DNA of 64,000 bases. It comes from Membranipora membranacea. Its lineage: Eukaryota; Bryozoa; Gymnolaemata; Cheilostomatida; Membraniporidae. The notes below the pieces were generated by a model. That model was not told the DNA's origin, did not search any database, and saw only the letters and a program-made list of their open reading frames with translations. The stretch spans positions 32,426,001 through 32,490,000 of the forward strand of contig OU612065.1 in assembly GCA_914767715.1 (NCBI GenBank), written 5' to 3'. The position numbers were made by a program, and so were the translations under genes. Shown piece by piece: positions 36,256-48,186 of this stretch; the first letter of the stretch is position 1; each line of letters begins with the position of its first letter.

Positions 36256-36859
36256 CAAGTCTATATATGATTGTGGCATGTATCAGTGTAATACTGCAAA
36301 GATTTGCATCACAGTATTGCATGGCATAATAATCTGCATCAATCTGCGATTGCTGCTCATATTTTTACTATGTGTTTGTGTAATTATTCAATTAAAACAA
36401 CAACCAATATTTCAAAAAAAGTGATTTGAAATCTCAATCAGATTTTTACCGAAGTTTTCTGTTTTTTTATCTTTGAAATATCAATCAGATTCTTACCGTA
36501 GTTTCAAAGTTAATTAGCTAAAAGCTAAACAATAGCTGCTGAAGGCTTTCTATACTCAAGCAGCCCATCATTATTCGTATTGTGAATTTCAAATAAATAA
36601 AGTAAAGTATAAGTAAATAACTGGTGATACTGCATATATCATATCATTGTGATACAAAGATGATTATGATAGGAGTACAAACAAAACATGCATGTAAAAG
36701 ACCTTTAGCTGTCCTTCATACTGGAGAGAAAGCAAATTCAACTCGACCTTTTCTGTAGGTGTGTGGTTTGATCATACTACTATTCGGGAGAATACCAGCC
36801 TATATACAAGTTAGCGGGATCATTATGATAGAGAAAGAACATTGTTAACCTCCTTCACT

Positions 36860-36887
36860 TATCGATATGTGCATGTACATATCGATA
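36860..36887. promoter_or_regulatory. Near-perfect palindrome TATCGATATGT..ACATATCGATA
   Basis: An 11-base arm on each side of a 6-base centre, strictly conserved in all three units (about 46686 and 57030). It lies 180-205 bases upstream of the 70-codon ORF. It may be a dimer-binding site or a hairpin remnant; neither is shown. Confidence 0.45.
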
Positions 36888-37064
36888 TGCCCATAATGCG
36901 AGCAGAAATTCGAACCTGGTCGAGTTAAATAATTAATTTGTTAGTTAAGGTTTATTATACCGACTGTCCATATTAAGTTTTCGAAAACTATTTCAACAAT
37001 TGTACTATTATGATCTTATAAAACTACTGCGTAACATGTTTGGTATTCTGGTTACTGAGTCGGT

Positions 37065-37277
37065 ATGTCTTTGCTGTTATCATTACCAGCATCTGTTTTT
37101 CTATGGTTTTTATGTGATACCACTCTAGTAAATATAAATGTTCAACTATATAACGAGGCAAACAGTGGCGTGTATAAGCATGTTAAAATCTATGCAATAC
37201 TATACAGATACACACAAATAATTGTGACGTTTCTCGGCATTATAATTGAATTCATTCTTCATTGGATCTCTCACTGA
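37065..37277 (+). CDS. Possible small hydrophobic secreted/membrane protein (unit 1)
   Basis: A single-exon 70-codon frame starts at ATG, 48 bases after the start of a TATAAAA motif (37017-37023). Residues 1-17 (MSLLLSLPASVFLWFLC) look like a signal sequence; a second hydrophobic stretch (FLGIIIEFILHW) lies near the C-terminus. The frame stays open in units 2 and 3. Between units 1 and 2 I count about 12 substitutions and no indels, six of them silent, more silent changes than drift would give, though the numbers are small. I recognise no family. It could be a short membrane peptide or chance. Confidence 0.35.
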   Translation: MSLLLSLPASVFLWFLCDTTLVNINVQLYNEANSGVYKHVKIYAILYRYTQIIVTFLGIIIEFILHWISH

Positions 37278-38157
37278 TCATGTTGTGGATGTTGTGCAAT
37301 TTCAAAACAAACAAGGCAAGCAAGCATTTTAATTAGAAACAGAGAAAAATCTGGGAAAATGCACAGCTTGAAAAAGTGATGTTCACAATGAAATCTCAAG
37401 ATTTGAGCAGTTTCTTTTCTGTTTTCTTATGCGTGACTTTTTTCAATTTTGATACGACAAAATGATAACAATCTTTTGCCCTTCTCTGATACTTCAACTA
37501 TCCGACAGGTCTTGGTATCCTGTTCAATTACCAATTGAACCATTACATTACCAGCAATTAATGGTTTCCCAAATCACTTCCACAAAACGATCATATAACA
37601 TTGTATAATTTTGCATATCCTCTTCATCTTCAAGGCTTTTGTTTCTGTGTTTTTGGTATTTTAGGGTGTTTATAATGATTTGATTTGAGGGTTTTCTTCT
37701 GTTTATGACCAAATAACAATATTTATAATGTGACTATACTTTGCTCATCCCTCATACATAAACTATCCAGCATGACATGCTATCCTGTTCCGTTACCAAC
37801 TACACTGTAACATCATTTTAATGGTTTCCCTCATAACTTCCATCAAAAAATACATATGACATGCCATTAATTTCTACATCCTTTTTATTTTTAAGGCATA
37901 TGCTTCTGTTTAGTTAGCATTGGGCAAATTAATCAGTTTATCCGGCTCACTAGCATTATTTGGTTAGATTTTCTTACAGCAAAAGAATTGCGGCGTTTTT
38001 GGTCTGCAATATTCATATCAACTATCACAATATGTGGAAATAAAATATGACATGCTATTTATTCCAAAGAAATGGGAAACAAATATTAAATTTGACACCA
38101 TATTACCGAGTCGAGAATACATCCAGTTGGTTAGAAGTTTAAAGGAAAAATGTTTCA

Positions 38158-38166
38158 TATATAAAG
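38158..38166 (+). promoter_or_regulatory. TATA box of isoform B gene, unit 1
   Basis: TATATAAAG followed 34 bases later by a CACTCAGTTTTG initiator-like context (A at 38192). The non-coding first exon then runs to 38234 with donor GTAAGT. Equivalent boxes are at 47908-47916 and 58328-58336. Confidence 0.75.
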
Positions 38167-38436
38167 AAGCTTCAACTAACAGCAATCACTCAGTTTTGCA
38201 CACTCATATCAATCCTCGGAATTCAAAGCTAGCTGTAAGTACACGTTTTAACCAGTGAACAATGTATTACCTCATGTCTTGAAGTTGTCATTTGAAGCAG
38301 CTTGAGTCTTGAAGTTACAATTCACCCGGATGATGATGAATCATTGTCTCAATACAAATATACACATTTCTTACAGGTTGAGCTTTTTCAGGCAGCAGTT
38401 TGAATTGTTGCATTTTCCCTATTTCAGATCAACAAA

Positions 38437-38818
38437 ATGAAGGTATTTGTACTGATTTCATTCCTAATTGCTTCAATTGGTAAGTTTACAAAAGTTAAAA
38501 AATCAACAAACAAAGATGTGAAGTCTTTAACATCTTATTGCTGATCATTATGCTTTTGCCCGATTTTAGATTTATTTTTGCAGAAAATTCAACTACATGT
38601 GTACTCAATTGTATTTCATGATGCCCTATATCACATGAGAAAGAAAAATCAAATATAAATTAGCACATATTGGATATATGTTCTCATCTATCTTTCCAGC
38701 TGTCTCACAGACTGAAGCTGGGGTTGCTTCTAAAGTCATTAAAGGGGCAGTGAAAAGTGGAGCAGCGGGATATATTGCTGATCAAGCTGTGAAGGGACTC
38801 GATAAGCTTTTTGGTTAA
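38437..38818 (+). CDS. Secreted cationic helical peptide precursor, isoform B (unit 1)
   Basis: Coding exons 38437-38479 and 38700-38818 give 53 residues. A signal peptide (MKVFVLISFLIASIAVSQ...) occupies the first coding exon plus the start of the second. The 32-residue remainder starts GVASKVIKGAVKSG and ends ADQAVKGLDKLFG: five Lys, two Asp, no Cys, regular 3-4 hydrophobic spacing, terminal Gly. It differs from isoform A at five positions, all in the N-terminal 19 residues (A/V, K/A, I/V, Y/F, I/V), giving it one more Lys. Full gene model: non-coding exon 38192-38234; exon 38428-38479; exon 38700-38836; 3' UTR exon from 39445 to about 39565 with acceptor TTTCTTTTTCAG and AATAAA at 39545. 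The stop is 18 nt before the last junction, so the spliced 3' UTR should not trigger decay. Candidate host-defence peptide; function unproven. Confidence 0.85.
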
Positions 38819-39444
38819 CTCAGTTCAACAAATCAGGTAACAACTACAATGATAACAATAATAAGCTGACATATCAGTTTGGTGTGATTTTAGTCTGAAC
38901 AGGTTGAATCCTTCGGTAGGCAGGTCTGGCAGCTAGTTCTTCTTAAATATTTTCAGATTCAGAAAATTCAGAGCGTTTTTGGGTAAAAATTATGTGAAGT
39001 GTTAGAACTTGTACCCCTTCTCATCATATGAGGTTTAAGGTGTTCATGGGGCCTAGTGCTGTGCCAACCTATCAAGCTTCCACTTCAAAATACTTTTTAT
39101 TACCATTCTTTTCCACTTCAGTTCAAAATAAACATAGTTCCATTGTCAGGAGACATTATTGTTTACATTAGCAGATAACTTCATTTATGAATTTATTTAT
39201 TTCTCTAAAGTAGATAGAAGTGATAGTCTATTGGGCTGGTACAGCACTAGGCAACTGGTACTGCAGAACAAGCTTCCAGACTATGTATTGCTGTGGTCCT
39301 TCTAGAGTCTTTAAACATTTTCGAAGTCATCAATCTACAATTCAGATTAATTCTATCAAATGTCCGGTAGCATGTAACTTATTACAACAGGAAAATCAAA
39401 CAAATGATTTTCATAATCTCTTTACAGTTTTCTTTCTTTTTCAG

Positions 39445-39565
39445 GACTCAAACGCAATATGTAAGCCACAAGGATAAGATCTACCATGTATTAATGATTA
39501 CCACGTCGTCGTTTTGTACAAGACCTCAATGATTTTTCGTTAAAAATAAAATACTGACTTGACTT
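39445..39565 (+). other. 3' UTR exon and polyadenylation signal, isoform B gene
   Basis: A strong pyrimidine tract and CAG acceptor precede the exon; AATAAA lies at 39545-39550. The donor AATCAG/GTAACAAC after the stop codon is conserved in all plus and minus genes. Equivalent exons are at about 49099-49215 and 59520-59635. Confidence 0.55.
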
Positions 39566-39834
39566 GAAGTTTAGCATTTATCTCCTGAGAGAAACATATA
39601 ATTTACTTTATACTTAACTCATTCTGTGTTGTTTAAGTTTTTATTCATTAGGGATGCACCTTTTCGGTAATTTGAATTGTCATTGGTCACTTTTGACACT
39701 AATGTGAGTCAGGGTTATGAGCTCAAGACATTAGAAAACGCAATCTCTCATGATGAAATTTAATATATGCAGAAAAGTTGTTGTACCATACAGAACATGA
39801 TAATAGATGTTATCCGGGTGCAAAACTTGGTCTC

Positions 39835-40135
39835 AAACGGTAAAAATTGGCCAAAAATTGAAAAAAAAACTTGGCCCCAAATCCAAAACCTGAATTGACT
39901 AAGTAAAACTTGATCCCTTATATAAGACTTGGCCCAAATACAAAACTTGACCCCATATACTTAACTTGGGCGAAAATAGCAAAAAATTAATTATTAAAAT
40001 TTGGCCAAAAATACGAAACTTGGTCACGTTGCAAGAAACTTGGTCCAAATCAGTAAGACTTGTCCCCAAATATAAGACTTGGCCCAATATACTATTTGGT
40101 CCAAAACACAAGATGTTGCCCAAAACACTTAACTA
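39835..40135. repeat. AAACTTGGCC-type degenerate short repeat
   Basis: Units of roughly 17-20 bases such as ACTTGGCCCAAATACAAA and ACTTGACCCCATATAC recur about a dozen times. The same family is found at 24640-24745, 26950-27025 (inverted), 50325-50625 and 59975-60285, so it marks the right end of each tandem unit. Confidence 0.85.
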
Positions 40136-40167
40136 ATGTACAGGGAGACAAGGAGGCTACACCTTTA

Positions 40168-40404
40168 TTACATGTTAATCTCTGACGACGAGCTTTGTAA
40201 AATCCAAAGAGTAATGGGCGCATCTAGGGCAGTCCTACAATATATATAGCTTTCAACCGTATGGTTTCTATACTGAACAGCTTTGTGAGCTGAAGGCTTG
40301 AGTTCATCATTCTTCCAAATTTGAGTGCTTAGGCCTATACCGGTCTGTTGGATCTTCTGGGACTTTGCTGTCGGATATTCGACCTGCTTAAAGTAACAAT
40401 ACAA
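40168..40404 (-). other. 78-codon frame downstream of an orphan peptide promoter
   Basis: The frame (FKQVEYPTAKSQKIQQTGIG...) lies directly downstream, on the minus strand, of the promoter-like segment at 40410-40520, and AATAAA follows its stop immediately. It starts with TTG rather than ATG after an upstream in-frame stop, so it would need splicing or another start. It is repeated in unit 2 (50662-50898) and split by the hAT-type insertion in unit 3. A non-coding transcript is equally possible. Confidence 0.25.
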
Positions 40405-40409
40405 TTCTT

Positions 40410-40520
40410 ACTGTAGTTTTCGATGTGCTGAGTGATTGCTTTTAGTTGAAGCTTCTTTATATACAAAACATTTTACATTTTTCCTTTGAATTTGCAAAAC
40501 CAACTGGAAGTATTCTATAT
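40410..40520 (-). promoter_or_regulatory. Orphan peptide-gene promoter, unit 2 (and 50905-51015, unit 3)
   Basis: Minus-strand TATATAAAG (complement at 40455-40463; 50949-50957 in unit 3), then TTCAACTAAAAGCAATCACTCAGC, matches the peptide-gene core promoter. Downstream lies the 78-codon frame, not a peptide exon. Confidence 0.6.
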
Positions 40521-42911
40521 TTGGTAAATTATAATCAAATACATAATTTATTTCCTGTTCTTGTGGAAAAAATAACATGCCGCCTTTTATTGTTACTGAT
40601 TGTGATGATTAATATGCGTATTGCAGACCAAAAATGCCGCAATTATTTCTACTGTAATTAATGTGAGCCAAAAAAATCCTGATGAGCCAGATAACAAGTT
40701 TACATTGCCTCATGCTAAAAACACTGATTAAAAGGATATGCAAAATATTGCCATGTCATGTGTTTTGTTTTGTTTTATCGAAGTAATTGAGGAAACAATT
40801 AATTGCTGGTAATGTTGTAGCGAAATCAGTTATGAAACAAGATGTCAACTCCTGTTTTGAAGGCAAAAAATTGTCATATTCCTGTCATGTCTTATTAAAC
40901 TTGAATAAAAAGGCTCAACGGTCATCAACAGAACAACTTAAAAAAATGTTATTATATTATAACAAACATCGCATTTTCAACTTTCTTTGTGAGTAGTTCG
41001 TTTTTCCACATTGATGTCTGTTAGAACACTTCTTTCCTCCTTCGTTCCGAATTCAAGACATTCATATTAAACCTTGTAAGGACTCAACATTATGCTATAC
41101 TTGGATGTTTGAAGGTAGATACAGTGAGAGATTTTGTTTTTATGCCAAAGCGTATCTTTTTGCAACAATTTGCTACTTTCTCTTGTAGTAGTTCAAAGAT
41201 TTCCATCACGCTTTTGCATGACATAGTTTTCTGCATAAATCTGCCCATTGCTGCTCAACTGTATACAATGCGGTCCATAAATAAGCAGCTATTCAAATAA
41301 GATACATCAGATTTCAGAATTTAAAAAAAATGTGTGTAATTGCAATCTAGCTAAGTTAGACATCTGGTTAAAATTTATGGCCAACTGAATTATTCTGGCA
41401 AAATATCATATTTGTGATCTGACTCTGTATTTGTTCAACCACAATGAAGACCCTGCTAAAGATTAATGCGAACTAAAATACATTAAATTTTATAATTTGT
41501 TGGCAAATTCGAAGCCAGATTGATCTGGCAATTGCTGTACTTTGACACTACATGCTATAAGGTGTCCAAACAACAGCATGACTGTCTAAATGTTTACTCT
41601 CACTTCATGTTTCACAGAATTTACATGATTTTTAATTCATGATCAGTGCACTATGATGCATTTGAATTTTTGTCGATTAATTTTGTACACAATACCTGTC
41701 GGAGACTGGATTCAAAGGCTGGAAAGAGGAAATCTTTTATCATTTCATACACGCTCCAACCTTTTCACCTTTTCTCATCTCACAGTTGTAAAATCACCAG
41801 CATGGAAGTATTATGGAGATTTGAGACCTGTGATTGATGATAGAGTTTATTCTTCTTCCTCATATGCAACAAATTTGACCAAGGGAATTTAAAAAAATAA
41901 CTCTATTTAGATAAAATTTACCCAGAAGCGTTATACATTTTTTTAAGCTTAAAAAATTGAATTATTGCTGCAGAACTAGCAGCCTGACAGAATGCTGCTT
42001 TGATCTTTATGAATGGTCTTGCAGACTGCACATCCCATATATATACTCTGATATCAAATATAAACAGAAGAAAATATCCGTACTGGTGAACATTGTAATA
42101 CCCTATATGTATCTCTTATTGGCAATAACTAGAGCACTTTTACTGATTGCAATTTGGAAAAGTACTTCCCACAATTGATTATTTGGGCATCAGGCAACAT
42201 AAGATATTTTGCAAACAAATTGTCTAGGAAAGTTAAGCGATGAGAAATACGACCACCCGGATGTCATCTATTTTCATGTTCTATATGGTACGACAACTTC
42301 TACTTGTCTGTATATATTAAAATTCATCATTCTAATGTCTTGAGCTCGTAACCCTGACTCACGTTAGTGTCAAAAGTGACCAATGACAATGCAACGTACC
42401 GAAAAGATGCGTCCCAAACATAGTCAGTCAAACAACTCGTTAACTAGTTAAGTATAAATCAGCATAACCCTTTATCCTAAGTGATAAATGCAAAACTTCC
42501 AGTAAGGTCAATATTTTATTTGCAGCAAAAAATCATTTGAGGTCTTGTACAAGTGAATGTTTTGAAGTTTCAGACAAAAATACAATGTGGTGATAATTCA
42601 TACATGGTGAATCCTATCCTTGTTGCTTAAATATTGCATTGATAAATAAATTAATAAAACTGTAGAGAGATTATATAATTCATTTGTTTGATCCTCCTGT
42701 TGTAATAAGATATGTGCTACAAGTCATTTGATAGATTTAATCTCATTTGTAGATGGATTTCTTCAAAATGGTTTAACCTGTTATTTATCTGTGTATGATG
42801 TCATCTGATTATAATCAGATGTATGTATTTTTCAGACTAAAAGCTCACAAAAATGATATGTATATTTATTCTAGATAAAATTGTAGTTGTTACCTGTTTA
42901 GTTTAACTGAG

Positions 42912-43348
42912 TTATCCAAAAAGCTTATCGAGTCCCTTCACAGCTTGATCAGCAACAAATCCTGCTGCTCCACTTTTCACTGCCCCTTTAACGACTGCAG
43001 AAACAACTCCAGCTTCTGTCTGTGAAACAGCTGTAAGGATAAATGAGAACATATATCTAATATGAGCTCACTCTCGATTTCTTTCATGACATACAATTGG
43101 GGGGGGGGGGGGAGGAAACAGGCTAAGTATCATATCTTGTAAACGCTTCAGCTTTTGTCTGAGTCAAAGCGGGAATGCAGATGAGAATAAATATTTGCTA
43201 GGTGGTTTTTTCTGTGTGAAAAAATCGGACAAAAGACCAGTGATCAGCATGTGAGATCTTATATATTATACATGGTTTATTGATACTTATACTGTTTAAA
43301 CTTACCAATTGAAGCGATAAGCATTGAGATCAGTACAAATACCTTCAT
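42912..43348 (-). CDS. Secreted cationic helical peptide precursor, isoform A (unit 2)
   Basis: Coding exons 43348-43306 and 43030-42912. The predicted 53-residue protein is identical to the unit 1 isoform A product; the mature exon differs from it by one silent change (a Val codon). Non-coding first exon about 43607-43565, TATA box 43633-43641. The intron carries the poly-G/C tract. Divergent partner is the plus gene at 48187, 4.3 kb away between start sites. Confidence 0.85.
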
Positions 43349-45432
43349 TATGTTTTATCTGGAGAAAGAATGAAACAATTAAAAATGATTCTGTAACAGC
43401 CTAACCCGAAAACAAAATATGTACCACATTTCTATACATTACATGAGGTGTAGACAATAATTTATGACCCACTCTGTAATTTCAAATCACAAGACTCAAG
43501 TTGATTTAAATGTCAGCTTCCAGATATGAGATATGCAGGTTCACAGTTTGAAAGAAATACTTACAGCTAGCTCCGAATTCTGTGAATTGATATGTTTGTG
43601 GAGAACTGAGTGATTGCTGTTAGTTGAAGCTGCTTTATATATGGAATATTTTCATTAGAACTGCCAAACAAACTGGAAGTATTCTATATTCGGAAATATG
43701 TGATCAAATAAAATAATTGTTTCCCATTTCCCATTTCCGTAAATGGCATGCCATCTTTTATTTCCACATTATTGTGATAGTTGATATGAATATTGCAGAC
43801 CAAAAACGCCGCGTTTCTTTTGCTGTAAGAAAATCTAACCAAAAATGCTAGTGAACCGGATAAACTGATTAATTTGCCCAGTGCGAACTAAACAAAAGCA
43901 TATGCCTAAAAAATAAAAAGGATGTAGAAATTAATGCCATGTCATATGTATTTTTTGATGGAAGTTATGAGGGAAACCATTAATGTGATGTTACAGTGTA
44001 GTTGGTAACGGAACAGGATAGCGTGTCGTGCTGGATAGTTCATGTATCAGGGATGAGCAAAGTATTGTCACATTCTAAATATTATTATTACTCCATGAAC
44101 AGAAAAAAAACCTCAAATCAAATCATTATAAACACCCTAAAATACCAAAAACACAGAAGCAAAAGCCTTGAAGATAAAGAGGATATGCAAAATTATACCA
44201 TGTCATATGATCGTTTTGTGGAAGTGATTTTGGAAACCATTAATTGCTGGTAATGTAATGGTTCAATTGGTAATTGAACAGGATACCAAGTTCTGTTGGA
44301 TAGTTGAAGTATCAGAGAAGGGCAAAAGTTATCATTTTGTCGTAAAAAATGTAATGGTTGATGATTATTGCAGACCGAAAACTCCGCAGTGATTTCTTTT
44401 TTTATCGAACTGTTGATGTGATTAATAACAAAATTAAATTGCCGAGTGCTAAAAACAAAAGCCCTTACATTTTAATGATAAATTAAGGAAAAAAATGATG
44501 GGTTTTGGCAAAAAGGATATGCAAAATTATGTCATGTTGTATACTTTGTTTCATGGAAGTGATTGGGGAAACCATTATCTTTTGGTAAAGTTATGGTGTA
44601 ATGGAGCAAGATACAGGTCCTGTTAGATGGTTGAAGTATCAGTTAGGGGGAAAAATTGGTCATCGCCTTCTCATCGAAACTAAATTACAAGTCTTAAAGG
44701 TCATGAATAGGAAAACAGAAAAAACTGCTTCTCAAATCTCAATGTTATTATTATACACAACTTTTTCAAGTACTTTTCAAGTACTACAAGTAGTCTCTTT
44801 TACCAGATTTTCGATTGTTACTAATAAGAACACTTACCGATTCACCAACCCGACCATTCACAACAAGCGTTATACATGACTGTCTGATGGTAGAGATAAT
44901 GAAACATAAAATACAAAATAGTTTTAATTCTTATGCTGAGTATCTTTACAATGAATTGTGAACATAGACTTTATAATAAACCTAGACAGGAAACCATAAA
45001 TAGCTGATGTGAGGCAATACAAGCAACATAACGACATTGGAAGGTGTAGAAGCATAGGTGTTATCATTGATTTACTGTCCATAATCCAGGTTTTTTTGTT
45101 CAAAGCTCAACCAATTTTGATTATAATTTTAAAATGGCTTTACAATCAGCAGCATCTTTCCGATAACGTGATTTCATTTCTTCTTCAAAAAACGTTGTGC
45201 AAAAAATTAGTATCAATATCTTAACGACAAGCTGATACATCTATGGTGATCTTCAAACTCAAAATCTGACCAAAATTGATCGAGTCATCAATAAAATCCC
45301 TGGTATATGAGCTGCAAGTCAATTATAACACTGCTACTATACTTTCCAATGTCGTTAATTTGCCCAAGAATTTAATGCCTCAGTGCCTCAATGCTAAGGC
45401 TCCATAAAGTGTCCTCTCTAGGTTCATTATTA

Positions 45433-46085
45433 AAGACTTTGTTTGCTCTTTTGTATCACATCTTATTCTTCCATATTTTATTCTATCATATGAGCGATTT
45501 TCAGCTTTACAATCCAAATATTGAGGAAGTTATGGCCTCTCAAACTTCCAAGGTGACAGCAATTTATCGGCAGTAAGAATCAGCCGGCAATCCCTAGGGC
45601 ACGTCACAACCATCATATTACTTATTACGATACACTAATAAATATGTTGATGATCAAAATGGTAAATTCTTTAATGATCTTGAACCCGGGTCCAAATGCC
45701 TTTGCAGGCGACGCCGGTAATACTGAGCTATATTGCCTTCTAGCTAACCTAGTTGGTCCAAGTGGCATGACGGTAGCGTCGTTGCCTATAGGTATGGGGA
45801 CCCGGGTTCGATTCCCACCCATGTCTGAATTTTGATCATCATCTTATCTGTTTGATTATTAGTGTATTAACTAATAATGTCTATGTCACATTTCTATGGT
45901 TGGGACATACCCCAGGGGAAACATCCGCTTATTCCCAATGCTGATTGAAGGCAATCAACCTGGAAGGTTGAGAGGCCATAACTTCCTCAATATTTGGATT
46001 CTAAAGCTGAAAATCGCTCACATGATAGAATAAAATATAGAGAATGAGATGTGATACAAAGAGCAGCCTCAAACAAGGTCTTTTA
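45433..46085. mobile_element. Long palindromic element with tRNA-like centre (unit 2)
   Basis: Arms of about 200-250 bases: the left (TTTGCTCTTTTGTATCACATC..., CAATCCAAATATTGAGGAAG) is mirrored on the right (CTTCCTCAATATTTGGATT..., GATGTGATACAAAGAGCAG). The centre contains the tRNA-like segment. No ORF for a transposase. The unit 3 copy (55482-56425) is interrupted by another insertion. Confidence 0.75.
45755..45824 (+). repeat. tRNA-like (SINE-type) segment, unit 2
   Basis: AGTGGCATGACGGTAGCG resembles box A and GGGTTCGATTCCC (45804-45816) is a near-consensus box B. The anticodon arm does not fold convincingly, so I call it a tRNA-derived sequence, not a tRNA gene. The copy at 55802-55871 is almost identical. 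Confidence 0.5.
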
Positions 46086-46890
46086 GTCTATATATGATTG
46101 TAGCATGTATCAGTGTAATACTGCAAAGATTTGCATCACAGTATTGCATGGCATAATAATCTGCATCAATCTGCGATTGCTGCTCATATTTTTACTATGT
46201 GTTTGTGTAATTATTCAATTAAAATAACAACCAAAATTTCAAAAAAAGTGATTTGAAATCTCAATCAGATTCTTACCGAAGTTTTCTGTTTTCTTATCTT
46301 TGAAATATCAATCAGATTCTTACCGTAGTTTCAAAGTTAGTTAGCTAAAAGCTAAACAATAGCAGCTGAAGGCTTTCTATACTCACGCGGCCCATCATTA
46401 TTCGTTTTGTGAATTTCAAATAAATAAAGTAAAGTATAAGTAAATAACTGGTGATACTGCATATATCATATCATTGTGATACAAAGATGATTATGATAAG
46501 AGTACAAACAAAACATGCATGTAAAAAACCTTTAGCTGTTCTTCATACTGGAGAGAAAGCAAATTCAACTCGACTTTTTCTGTAGGTGTGTGGTTTGATC
46601 ATACTACTATTCGGGAGAATACCAGCCTATATACAAGTTAGCGGGATCATTATGATAGAGAAAGAACATTGTTAACCTCTTTCACTTATCGATATGTGCA
46701 TGTACATATCGATATGCCCATAATGCGAGCAGAAATTCGAACCTGGCCGAGTTAAATAATTGATTAGTTAGTTAAGGTTTATTATACCACTGTCCATATT
46801 ATGTCTTTGAGAACTATTTCTACAATAGTACTATTATGATCTTATAAAACTACTGCGTAACATGTTTGGTATTCTGGTTACTGAGTCGGT

Positions 46891-47103
46891 ATGTCTTTGA
46901 TGTTATCATTACCAGCATCTGTTTTTCTATGGTTTTTATGTGATACCACTCTTGTAAATATAAATGTCCAACTTTATAACGAGGCAAACAATGGGGTGTA
47001 TAAGCGTGTTAAAATCTATGCAATACTATACAGATACACACAAATCATTGTGAAGATTCTCGGCATTATAATTAAATTCATTCTACATTGGATCTCTCAC
47101 TGA
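46891..47103 (+). CDS. Possible small hydrophobic protein (unit 2)
   Basis: The 70-codon frame of unit 1 is retained with the same start, length and stop and an intact TATAAAA about 48 bases upstream. Changes relative to unit 1 include L4M, S-to-N, H-to-R, T-to-K, F-to-I and E-to-K, making it more basic. No family recognised. Confidence 0.35.
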   Translation: MSLMLSLPASVFLWFLCDTTLVNINVQLYNEANNGVYKRVKIYAILYRYTQIIVKILGIIIKFILHWISH

Positions 47104-48186
47104 TCATGTTGTGGATGTTGTGCAATTTCAAAACAAACTAGGCAAGTAAGTGTTTTAATTAGTAACAGAGAAAAATCAGGGAAAATGCACAGCTTGAAAA
47201 AGTGATTTTCATAATAATATCTCATTTGCCCTTCTCTGATACTTCAACTATCCAACAGGTCTTGGTATCCTGTTCAATTACCAATTGAACCATTACATTA
47301 CCAGCAATTAATGGTTTCCCAAATCACTTCCACAAAACGATCATATAACATTGTATAATTTTGCATATCCTCTTTATCTTCAAGGCTTTTGTTTCTGTGT
47401 TTTTGGTATTTTAGGGTGTTTATAATGATTTGATTTGAGGGTTTTCTTCTGTTTATGACCAAATAACAATATTTAGAATGTGACAATACTTTGCTCATCC
47501 CTGATACATAAACTACCCAGCATGACATGCTTTCCTTTTCCGTTACCAACTACACTGTAACATCATAATAATGGTTTCCCTCATAACTTCCATCAAAAAA
47601 TACATATGACATGGCATCAATTTCTACATCCTTTTTATTTTTAAGGCATATGCTTCTGTTTGGTTAGCATTGGGCAAATTAATCAGTTTATCCGGCTCAC
47701 TAGCATTTTTTGTTTAGATTTTCTTACAGCAAAAGAATTGCGGCGTTTTTGGTCTGCAATATTCATATCAACTATCACAATATGTGGAAATAAAATATGG
47801 CATGCTATTTATTCCAAAGAAATGGGAAACAAATATTAAATTTGACACCGTATTACCGAGTTGAGAATACATCCAGTTGGTTAGAAGTTTAAAGGAAAAA
47901 TGTTTCATATATAAAGACGCTTCAACTAACAGCAATCACTCAGTTTTGCACACTCATATCAATCCACGGAATTCAAAGCTAGCTGTAAGTACACTTTTTA
48001 ACCCGTGAACAATGTATTACCTCATGTCTTGAAGTTGTCATTTGAAGCAACTTGAGTCTTGAAGTTACAATTCACCCGGATGGTGATGAATCATTGTCTC
48101 AATACAAAGAAACACATTTCTTACAGGTTGAGCTTTTTCAGGCAGCAGTTTGAATTGTTGCATTTTCCCTATTTCAGATCAATAAA

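Larger units (their letters stand above)
34081..38240. repeat. Large inverted repeat between the divergent genes (unit 1)
   Basis: The upstream regions of the minus gene (34081-34880) and plus gene (37480-38240) are inverted copies of each other, for example GGAAACCATTAATTGCTGGT at about 34750 against its complement near 37560. The arms carry both promoters. The same arrangement recurs at 43565-44345 / 47215-47985; in unit 3 most of the left arm is deleted. Confidence 0.85.
30040..40403. repeat. Tandem unit 1 of the peptide-gene array
   Basis: Starts at the GATGTGCTGAGTGATTGC promoter-like motif, which recurs at 40420 and 50915. In order it holds an orphan minus-strand promoter, a decayed peptide-gene exon (31637), an unassigned AT-rich stretch, a minus-strand peptide gene (33420-33867), diverged repeat modules, a palindromic element (35932-36255), a 70-codon ORF, a plus-strand peptide gene (38437-38818) and an AAACTTGGCC-type repeat. 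It has a ~95-bp segment near 39280-39375 that the other units lack. Confidence 0.9.

Noticed and set aside
39220-39477. Frames over the region downstream of isoform B genes
   Set aside because: The region looks like intron plus 3' UTR exon; the frame differs between units and starts differ.
45755-45824. Functional tRNA gene
   Set aside because: Box B is good but the anticodon and acceptor arms do not pair convincingly, and it lies in the centre of a repeated palindromic element.
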